From contig CADAUN010000026.1 of NCBI GenBank assembly GCA_902791085.1, forward strand, positions 1-11,828: a DNA stretch of 11,828 nucleotides. Reading direction: 5' to 3'. Shown piece after piece: positions 7,026 to 11,828 of the stretch (within the stretch, counting starts at the first letter, position 1; each line of letters starts with the position of its first letter). Made by a program: the position numbers and the translations under genes. The DNA is from an uncultured Erysipelotrichaceae bacterium (GTDB lineage Bacteria; Bacillota_I; Bacilli_A; RFN20; CAG-826). The notes under the pieces were generated by a model. It ran no database searches and was not told where the DNA came from. It was given only the letters and a program-made list of their open reading frames with translations.

Positions 7026-7270
7026 GAACAATCAGAAGAAAAGGTTTGGATTCAGAGTCTATGTAGTAATGAAATTACTTTTACTGCTCTTATTGATCGT
7101 TTCACAAGTCGCATGCAAGATGCGTTTAATGGTTGTAAAGGAACCAACTTACAAAATTTTCCCTTTTCGGGACATCAATAATGAGACCGAAGTCTCGATG
7201 GCAACGGATCTATCACCACTTTCTGACTCTGAATTAGAGTGATCCAAGTTCTAGGAAGAATCTCTAGAAC
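6994..7270 (-). ncRNA. Structured 5' leader RNA of the polyamine operon, candidate riboswitch or attenuator (class unknown)
   Basis: Read on the minus strand, the roughly 277-nt leader contains several hairpins. A 5'-terminal one is GTTCTAG/CTAGAAC (7270-7264 with 7254-7248). Next come ACTCT/AGAGT (7240-7236 with 7230-7226), flanked by GGATC/GATCC (7245-7241 with 7210-7206), and a UUCG-capped GAGAC/GUCUC (7196-7183) inside CAUC/GAUG (7200-7197 with 7176-7173). Then follow CGCAU/AUGCG (7124-7120 with 7114-7110) and AGUAAU/AUUACU (7079-7074 with 7070-7065). A perfect 10-bp long-range helix can form between 7234-7225 and 7059-7050, which could be the closing stem of an aptamer; it competes with the ACTCT/AGAGT hairpin. 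UGCGACU at 7113-7107 can pair with AGUCGCA at 7022-7016, the 5' arm of the terminator, giving an antiterminator that also excludes the CGCAU/AUGCG hairpin. No canonical T-box (UGGNACCGCG), lysine, SAM, TPP or cobalamin core motif is seen. The structures were found by eye and no folding energy was computed. Confidence 0.7.
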
Positions 7271-7276
7271 GCGATT

Positions 7277-7306
7277 AGTTTAGCAAGGGAAAAAACATCA
7301 TGTCAA
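7277..7306 (-). promoter_or_regulatory. Promoter of the polyamine operon
   Basis: On the minus strand a perfect -35 TTGACA (7306-7301) is followed after 18 nt by TAAACT (7282-7277), a 4/6 match to the -10. Transcription would start near 7270, exactly at the first leader hairpin. The 7310-7381 region upstream is very A/T-rich and could act as an UP element. Confidence 0.7.
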
Positions 7307-7329
7307 TCTTATTTTGATATCCCTTTCTT

Positions 7330-7381
7330 AAACGTTTTTTCTTTCTTTAGAAAATTTCCACGAAAAAAGAAAAACACGTTT
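7330..7381. repeat. Imperfect A/T-rich inverted repeat upstream of the operon promoter
   Basis: AAACG (7330-7334) and CGTTT (7377-7381) bound a region whose two halves are T-rich and A-rich and roughly complementary, with small bulges. It lies between the end of the methyltransferase-fold gene (7421) and the operon's -35 (7306). It could be a weak terminator for the former or simply an A/T-rich upstream element; it lacks the G/C stem plus U-tract of a good terminator. Apart from this and the promoter, I see nothing else between 7283 and 7420. Confidence 0.3.
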
Positions 7382-7420
7382 CATAGAATCCCTTTATTTT
7401 GCTTTATAGACGCGAAATGA

Positions 7421-8404
7421 TCAGAACTTTAATCGCGCGGCAATCCGTTTTAAAGAATCCTTGCTTAACAAGTCATAAATCTCTTTCCGTGAATGGATTT
7501 TTACCTCTTTTAGCAAGAAATGGATTTGATTGATAAGGGCATCGGAAAAAGTTTCCGCATAGCGGTAATTCTCATCGACGGATTCTAACATTTCTTCGTC
7601 AATTAATACCATGACGGCACGACGAATTAAGGTCAGCATAGAATCCTCGATCCAATAAGAGAAAATGGTGTTGGGATGATCTTTTTCGCGAGTGACTAGC
7701 TGACTATAAAGCGGCAATCCGTCTTCCGGAAGATGCCATAAATCAGCGAACAAGAAGTCAGCCTCATAAGGCGTTTGGCACCATTGCAAGGCATCCGCTT
7801 GGATGATTTTGATTTTGGCACCATTCGGAAAGAAAGGAAGAATGCTTTCTCGGAATAAAGCAATCACCTGGGGGTCTTTTTCGATGACAGTAACAGAAGT
7901 TACGTTGTCTTTGTTCGCCACCATAAATGCATAATAACCTAGTCCTAGCCCTAATGTGACGACATTCCCTTTTGCCTCTTCAATGGGCTTTTTCATCGTA
8001 TTGATTTCGTGGGGTGTGACGGACATCCAAGTTGTGGCGTATTGTTTCAAAGCCAAAAAACGGAAAGAAGTGGGGAAATAGCCAAAAGGAGTATGTTCGC
8101 CAAACGTTTTAGGATCGATGACGATTTCATCATAGACAAATCCTTGCCCCGGGCGATAAGAATCATATTCCAAAGAAAGATTGCCCCATTTTTTCGCTTG
8201 CGGGCGAACCATTTGATAATAAGGATTCTTTTCAAAAGGTTCAGCCGAAAGCTCTTTTACGGGATAAGGAATGCCTTTCTTAGGCAAAGTGATGCCCTGG
8301 TTCATCAAATCATTCCAGGTGTCTGCCTCATCAATGGATTCGGTGAGGGCTTCAAGCAAGTCGCCATACCAAGCGACGTCGTTATCATTGAGTTGAATTT
8401 TCAT
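7421..8404 (-). CDS. Class I SAM-dependent methyltransferase-fold (spermidine synthase-like) protein, function unknown
   Basis: The 327-residue protein has a Rossmann-type SAM-binding core in its middle. Motif I is VVTLGLGLGYYA (about residues 148-159), the acidic end of beta-2 is VIEKDP (173-178), a QADAL segment (202-206) fits motif III, and ADFLFADLWH (215-224) is the motif IV strand. This order resembles both class I methyltransferases and the spermidine synthase fold. The N-terminal 140 residues contain the tryptophan- and tyrosine-rich YDEIVIDPKTFGEHTPFGYF segment. The signature glycine/aspartate loop of true spermidine synthases (GGGDGG) is absent, so aminopropyl transfer is not supported. 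It is next to, but separately transcribed from, the polyamine operon; a link is only suggestive. The ATG at 8404 follows a TAGACT box by 9 nt and has no Shine-Dalgarno, so its mRNA may be nearly leaderless. Confidence 0.7.
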   Translation of the reverse strand: MKIQLNDNDVAWYGDLLEALTESIDEADTWNDLMNQGITLPKKGIPYPVKELSAEPFEKNPYYQMVRPQAKKWGNLSLEYDSYRPGQGFVYDEIVIDPKTFGEHTPFGYFPTSFRFLALKQYATTWMSVTPHEINTMKKPIEEAKGNVVTLGLGLGYYAFMVANKDNVTSVTVIEKDPQVIALFRESILPFFPNGAKIKIIQADALQWCQTPYEADFLFADLWHLPEDGLPLYSQLVTREKDHPNTIFSYWIEDSMLTLIRRAVMVLIDEEMLESVDENYRYAETFSDALINQIHFLLKEVKIHSRKEIYDLLSKDSLKRIAARLKF

Positions 8405-8410
8405 CTTGTA

Positions 8411-8449
8411 ATAAGTCTACTGATTTTTTGGAAGATGAAGTAGACTAAT
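8411..8449. promoter_or_regulatory. Divergent promoter/operator built on an inverted repeat
   Basis: The 48-bp gap between the two divergent start codons holds an inverted repeat: ATAAGTCTACT (8411-8421) and AGTAGACTAAT (8439-8449), matching at 10 of 11 positions around a 17-bp centre. Each arm contains TAGACT, a reasonable -10, pointing outward to the neighbouring gene. The distance from the box to the ATG is 6 nt for the Nudix gene and 9 nt for the methyltransferase-fold gene. Neither gene has a Shine-Dalgarno. -35 matches are weak, since they would fall in the opposite arm. It may equally be a binding site for a dimeric regulator. Confidence 0.5.
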
Positions 8450-8452
8450 CGC

Positions 8453-8863
8453 ATGAAAAAGACAGGAAATATCATTTTGACCAATATGTGCATGCTTTAT
8501 CGGAAAGACGGAAGTTTCTTGGTAGAGAATCGAAAAAAGCAAGACTGGCCGGGGTTAAATTTTCCTGGCGGCCATGTCGAAAAAGACGAATCCATTCTTC
8601 ATTCCGTGATTCGAGAAATCCAAGAAGAAACGGGCCTTACGGTGGAAGATCCCGAATTTGTTTCCTATTACAAATGGAATCTTTCAAAAGAAGGAGTTCG
8701 TCATCTTTGTTTGCTTTTCCGCGCATCAAAATGGAGTGGAGAGCTGCATTCTTCAAAAGAAGGGGAAGTGTTTTTCATCACCAAAAACGATCTTGCTTCT
8801 TATCCTTTAGCAACAGATTTTGAAAAAATATTGGCCATTTGCGCGAAAGGATTAACGATCTAA
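8453..8863 (+). CDS. Nudix hydrolase (MutT-like)
   Basis: Hydrolyses a nucleoside diphosphate linked to another moiety, such as an oxidised dNTP; the substrate cannot be told from sequence. The 136-residue protein is a single Nudix domain with a perfect Nudix box, G-x5-E-x7-REUxEExGU, at residues 40-62 (glycine 40, glutamate 46, REIQEETGL 54-62), which supplies the magnesium-binding glutamates. The preceding WPGLNFPGG is typical of MutT-type members. It starts 6 nt after a TAGACT box in the divergent gap and lacks a Shine-Dalgarno, suggesting a leaderless transcript. Its last 12 bases overlap the convergent acyl-CoA ligase gene. Confidence 0.93.
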   Translation: MKKTGNIILTNMCMLYRKDGSFLVENRKKQDWPGLNFPGGHVEKDESILHSVIREIQEETGLTVEDPEFVSYYKWNLSKEGVRHLCLLFRASKWSGELHSSKEGEVFFITKNDLASYPLATDFEKILAICAKGLTI

Positions 8864-10474
8864 TCCTTCTTCTTCGGGATCTGGGTGTTCGCTAAACCAA
8901 CGGATATCGACTTTGCCTACCCCTGTTCGCGGAAGTTTTTTCATGATGATGACCTTATCGGGTTCATAAGACGGAGGTAACGCCGCACGAATCCGAGCGA
9001 AAATCAAACGCTTGGCCTCTTCTTCGCTGACCGCGTCTTTGCCATGACGTACGACGGCAGCAACCCGGAAGGCTTGGCCTTTTCTTTCGTTTGGCACGCC
9101 ATAAACATAACAGGCATAAATTTCCGGCATTTGCAAAATGACCGCCTCGACATCGGCTGGGCAAAGCGTTTCTCCATTTACTTTTACGACCCGTTTTAAG
9201 CGTTGACGGAAATAAAGATAACCGTCATTGTCGAGATAACCATAATCGCCCGTATGTAACCAAATTTCTCCGTTTTTATCTGCGACCAAAGTACGTTTGG
9301 TGGCATTCTCGTCATGCAGATAACCGCTCATGATCATCGGGCCAGCAATACAAATTTCGCCCGGCGTAAAAGGAGGCAAATCTTGGCCCGTCACCGGGTC
9401 GACAATTTTGTTTTTCATCCCTGGTTGGGGACGACCAATCGAGCCTTTACGAGAACGATGACCTAAAGTATTCACATTGCAAACCATCGCCTCTGTGGAA
9501 CCATATCCGACATAGAGCCTTGCATCGGAATCAAAGGTTCGCATCGTGTCATTCCAACGATCAATTAGATTTTGGGGAACGTTGTCTCCCCCCACATAGG
9601 CAACAAGTTGTTTTTGTAAGAAAGTGCCGTAGAATTCTTTTTTCGATAAAATGGCATTATAAATGGCTGGCACGCCAAGCAAGGTGTTCGTGTGGCCTTT
9701 TTTGATTTCTTGAATCGCGGCTTTGGGATGGAATTTTAACATCAATACCGTTGATCCCCCGAAAGAAAGAGGTGTATGAAGCCCCATGCCAAGCCCAAAG
9801 ACATGAAACAAAGGAATGACGGTGAATAATTTGATGTCGCGATAAGGGCCACCGATTAAATGATAGGACACCGATCCCAAATAATTGATGGCATCATGCG
9901 ATAAACGGACCACCTTCGGCTCCCCATCCGTTCCTCCCGTGTTAAGATAAACGGCATCTTCTTTTTCTTCTGGCGTATAAACGGAAAATTCGCGCGCGTG
10001 AGGCAATTTGTCGTAACGCCATAAATTCGGGCGTTTCTTTCCAACTGCCCGAAAATACGAAGATTTAATTCCGTTCACATGAATATAAGGGTTGATGCCG
10101 ACAATTTGGTATTCTTTCGGGAAATAATCGCGATTTTTATAGGCGACGTTCCAAAGGCAAAAGAGCAATTTGCTGCCAGCAAAGTCCATATATTGCTTTA
10201 ATTTTTCTGACGGCGTCAAAGGATGCAAATTGTAGGAAATGGCCCCGATGGCCGAAATCGCATAAAAAAGCTCTGCCGCCTCGATACAATTCGGAATTGA
10301 GACCGTCACGACATCGTGCGGTTTGACCCCCAACGCGACCAGTTTTTTGGCTGTTAAACGGACGCGTAAAAGAAATTGGTGATAAGTGAGTTTCTTATGT
10401 TCGAAACGGATGCAAAGATTATGCGGGAATTTTTGTTCCGTTTCGTAGAATTGTTGAAATGTGCTTTTTGCCAT
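8852..10474 (-). CDS. AMP-forming acyl-CoA ligase (ANL superfamily)
   Basis: Activates a carboxylic acid with ATP to an acyl-adenylate and then forms the CoA thioester. Length is 540 residues, normal for the family. The phosphate-binding loop is TGGTDGEPK (179-187), YGSTEA is at 324-329, the adenine/ATP-binding TGD is at 408-410, the hinge region is RLKRVVKVNGETLCPADVE (about 425-443), and the catalytic lysine is K521 in RTGVGKVD. The hinge lacks the usual glycine before the arginine (family GRxK; here RQRLK), a minor oddity. The substrate is unknown; fatty or aryl acid ligases share this architecture. The ATG is preceded by AAGGAG at 10481-10486, overlapping the stop of the membrane acyltransferase gene, so the two form one operon and may act together. 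The 3' end overlaps the convergent Nudix gene by 12 bp. Confidence 0.87.
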   Translation of the reverse strand: MAKSTFQQFYETEQKFPHNLCIRFEHKKLTYHQFLLRVRLTAKKLVALGVKPHDVVTVSIPNCIEAAELFYAISAIGAISYNLHPLTPSEKLKQYMDFAGSKLLFCLWNVAYKNRDYFPKEYQIVGINPYIHVNGIKSSYFRAVGKKRPNLWRYDKLPHAREFSVYTPEEKEDAVYLNTGGTDGEPKVVRLSHDAINYLGSVSYHLIGGPYRDIKLFTVIPLFHVFGLGMGLHTPLSFGGSTVLMLKFHPKAAIQEIKKGHTNTLLGVPAIYNAILSKKEFYGTFLQKQLVAYVGGDNVPQNLIDRWNDTMRTFDSDARLYVGYGSTEAMVCNVNTLGHRSRKGSIGRPQPGMKNKIVDPVTGQDLPPFTPGEICIAGPMIMSGYLHDENATKRTLVADKNGEIWLHTGDYGYLDNDGYLYFRQRLKRVVKVNGETLCPADVEAVILQMPEIYACYVYGVPNERKGQAFRVAAVVRHGKDAVSEEEAKRLIFARIRAALPPSYEPDKVIIMKKLPRTGVGKVDIRWFSEHPDPEEEGLDR

Positions 10475-10480
10475 GGTTCA

Positions 10481-10486
10481 CTCCTT
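10481..10486 (-). promoter_or_regulatory. Ribosome binding site of the acyl-CoA ligase, overlapping the upstream stop codon
   Basis: AAGGAG on the minus strand, 6 nt before the ligase ATG (10474). It shares bases with the TAA of the acyltransferase gene (10487-10485), which supports coupled expression. Confidence 0.8.
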
Positions 10487-11486
10487 ATGATACCCAAGCA
10501 TATCCGCAAAGCCGATAAAGAATCGTTAAGAAAACATAATTGAAAGGCTGATGAACCAAATAAATCAGCAACGTATGCCGCCCGATAAAGAGAATGGGTT
10601 TAGCCCATTTTGTGGGGAAAGAGGAAGGCAAAAGAGAACGCCGCTTCCGATAGATAATCTTGCCAAAAGCCGCGCCTAAAAACATGACAGAACACATTAA
10701 CAAAGGCGGGAAATAATCGTCACCATAACGGGCAGAGCCAAGTAAGATTCTCCACCAATCCCTAGGCCAGCTTCCATCAGAACCGCGATTGTCCGCACGG
10801 AAAACGGCCAAAGGGCCAGTGACCGGAGTGTAGAAAAGATAAAGGAAGAAGCCAGAAACCGCGATGAAAAAACAAGCCCCAAGCAAAGTTTGCCAATATT
10901 TGGGGAAGAAATGATCAAATAAGGCAAAGACGATTAAGGCAAAGGCAATGGCTTGCAAAATCCCCATGATAATCGAGATGCTAGGAGCGTGATCGTAAGG
11001 GGAAGTGGCGGTAGGAGCAAAAGAGAGGCCATGACTCAAATTTTTGATACAAACTGAGAGAATAATAAGAAGATGGGTTTCGACTTCAGCAACCAATGCG
11101 AGCTGAATGCCACGTTCCAAATTATTGCGGGCGAAGGAACAAGAAATGCCGGACAAAAAGACAAATAAACCAGCAAAAAACGCTTCTAAGCAAAATAAGA
11201 TAAAGACACTTTGCCCGTCGGCGCTTAACGGTATGCCAGTCGTGCCAACAATGGCAAAAAAGACGTTGAAGCAAAAACGATTCATGGCTTCTATGGTGCC
11301 ATTATGGGCGCTAGAAACGTCAAATAGGATGCCCATCACTCCAACCGAAGAAGCGGCATAGCAAAAATGCAAAGCCGACATCAGCAAAATATCGAAGCCA
11401 CGCAAGAAATCAATTTCAAAAATTCGGGACTTTGGCGAACGCGAGGGGAGGCGGTAACGCAATGCGGCATCTTTTTTCCGTTTCAT
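10485..11486 (-). CDS. Integral membrane acyltransferase, HGSNAT/DUF1624 family
   Basis: A 333-residue polytopic membrane protein. After a basic, probably cytoplasmic N-terminus (about 20 residues rich in K/R) comes IFEIDFLRGFDILLM, the family's 'R..EIDFLRGxxI' start of the first membrane helix. Further hydrophobic segments include GLFVFLSGISCSFARNN, LLIILSVCIKN, IIMGILQAIAFALIVFALF and FIAVSGFFLYLFY. The C-terminus has GRHTLLIYLVHQP, a hallmark of this heparan-alpha-glucosaminide N-acetyltransferase-like group. Related proteins are thought to pass acyl groups from acyl-CoA across the membrane to sugars; that role is inferred. A GGGGGT Shine-Dalgarno lies 5 nt before the ATG. The acyl-CoA ligase follows in the same operon, which fits a supplier-user pair for surface glycan or lipid modification. 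Confidence 0.8.
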   Translation of the reverse strand: MKRKKDAALRYRLPSRSPKSRIFEIDFLRGFDILLMSALHFCYAASSVGVMGILFDVSSAHNGTIEAMNRFCFNVFFAIVGTTGIPLSADGQSVFILFCLEAFFAGLFVFLSGISCSFARNNLERGIQLALVAEVETHLLIILSVCIKNLSHGLSFAPTATSPYDHAPSISIIMGILQAIAFALIVFALFDHFFPKYWQTLLGACFFIAVSGFFLYLFYTPVTGPLAVFRADNRGSDGSWPRDWWRILLGSARYGDDYFPPLLMCSVMFLGAAFGKIIYRKRRSLLPSSFPTKWAKPILFIGRHTLLIYLVHQPFNYVFLTILYRLCGYAWVS

Positions 11487-11573
11487 CTTTACCCCCGTAA
11501 CGTCTTTCTAACATCGCGATTCTGTTGACAAAGCAACGTCTTATGCAAAACAAAATCGCATATCATGGCTTCC

Positions 11574-11601
11574 ATTATAAAGGAGTAAGGGCAAAGAGCA
11601 A
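11574..11601 (-). promoter_or_regulatory. Candidate promoter of the acyltransferase-ligase operon
   Basis: A perfect TATAAT (11579-11574) with TTGCTC (11601-11596) 16 nt upstream on the minus strand. Transcription would start near 11567, leaving a leader of about 80 nt before the ATG at 11486. Confidence 0.55.
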
Positions 11602-11624
11602 AATGCTTTCCTCACGAGCATGCG

Positions 11625-11654
11625 TTGCGTGCGACACGCGCAAAAAGGTATACT
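11625..11654 (+). promoter_or_regulatory. Promoter of the small C-rich protein gene, leaderless spacing
   Basis: TTGCGT (11625-11630), an 18-nt spacer and TATACT (11649-11654), then 7 nt to the ATG at 11662, so transcription would start at or next to the start codon. The spacer region contains GCGTG-CGA-CACGC, a short inverted repeat that could be an operator. Confidence 0.55.
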
Positions 11655-11661
11655 TGAAGTC

Positions 11662-11828
11662 ATGAAATATTCGAAATCTGATTTCCCACTCATTTATAGC
11701 CACACCGTCAATAACGAAATGGACATTCTCCATAGCAAACAATGCTCTTGTCTTTTTTGCCGTCAAACTTATGACGCGAGAAAAATCAACGATTGGGCCA
11801 ATGACAAAAACGGCGTGACCGCGCTTTG
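11662..11828 (+). CDS. Small cytoplasmic protein with paired cysteines, 5' part (3' end outside window)
   Basis: The frame is open from ATG 11662 to the window end (55 codons), with no stop. The peptide begins MKYSKSDFPLIYSHTVNN and contains CSCLFCRQTYDARKIN, then DWANDKNGVTAL. The cysteines, the I..W segment and the TAL ending resemble a family of short conserved cytoplasmic proteins whose sequence continues with a second cysteine pair (CPxC), probably binding zinc; that second pair would fall outside the window. Coding status rests on this resemblance, on the well-placed TTGCGT/TATACT promoter and on the absence of stops. There is no clear Shine-Dalgarno. The function is unknown. Confidence 0.65.
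   Translation, partial: MKYSKSDFPLIYSHTVNNEMDILHSKQCSCLFCRQTYDARKINDWANDKNGVTAL

Noticed and set aside
7069..7242. Plus-strand ORF starting MKLLLLLLLIVSQVAC that looks like a small lipoprotein
   Set aside because: It is wholly antisense to the structured leader RNA, has no Shine-Dalgarno, its lipobox is poor (Q at -3), and its leucine run comes from bases that form a leader hairpin in the other strand. Most likely a chance ORF, though its signal-like start is striking.
7001..7270. T-box riboswitch
   Set aside because: Length and attenuator layout fit, but the conserved UGGNACCGCG antiterminator sequence is absent; the nearest match, UGGUUCC, is about 110 nt upstream of the terminator in the wrong structural context.
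7001..7270. Lysine (L-box) riboswitch, suggested by lysC and asd in the operon
   Set aside because: The conserved L-box core segments (AGAGGUGC and GCCGAAG-type motifs) are not found on the minus strand.
1..11828. CRISPR arrays, insertion sequences or long direct repeats
   Set aside because: No regularly spaced repeats, transposase genes or terminal inverted repeats were seen.

Overview
The window looks like a chromosomal segment of a moderately low-GC Bacillota (Firmicutes) bacterium, probably an uncultured gut lineage of the Bacilli/Erysipelotrichia type. This is inferred from gene types, AAGGAG ribosome binding sites and U-tract terminators; no marker gene fixes the taxon. TGA, TAA and TAG all serve as stops, so the genetic code is standard.

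Layout: (1) bases 2-1165 hold the C-terminal part of a GH38 alpha-mannosidase, cut by the window edge. (2) 1253-1430 is a complete tRNA-Ser(GCU) unit with promoter, gene with encoded CCA, and strong terminator. (3) 1440-2167 has no intact gene; it holds a decayed reading frame of unknown family, riddled with in-frame stops. (4) 6966-2168 on the minus strand is a four-gene operon in which every junction overlaps: carboxy(nor)spermidine dehydrogenase, carboxy(nor)spermidine decarboxylase (nspC), aspartate-semialdehyde dehydrogenase (asd) and aspartokinase (lysC). Together they turn aspartate into aspartate semialdehyde, condense it with a diamine and decarboxylate the product: the alternative, decarboxySAM-independent route to spermidine or norspermidine, with its own semialdehyde supply. 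(5) 7306-6994 upstream of that operon is a consensus-like promoter and a structured leader RNA of about 270 nt. The leader ends in a Rho-independent terminator just before the first gene's ribosome binding site, and it has a candidate antiterminator pairing and a 10-bp long-range helix. I do not recognise it as a known riboswitch class; it is the best candidate here for an undescribed system. (6) 7421-8863 holds a methyltransferase-fold protein of unknown role and a Nudix hydrolase, transcribed divergently from a 48-bp gap built on a near-perfect inverted repeat that seems to carry two mirrored -10 boxes, implying leaderless or nearly leaderless mRNAs. (7) 11486-8852 on the minus strand is a two-gene unit of a HGSNAT/DUF1624-type membrane acyltransferase and an AMP-forming acyl-CoA ligase. 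(8) From 11662 to the end is the start of a small cysteine-containing cytoplasmic protein, again with a -10 box directly before its ATG.

The strongest functional story is the polyamine operon with its attenuator-like leader. A plausible reading is that polyamine, diamine, aspartate-family amino acid or uncharged tRNA levels decide whether transcription passes the terminator, but the sequence alone does not say which.
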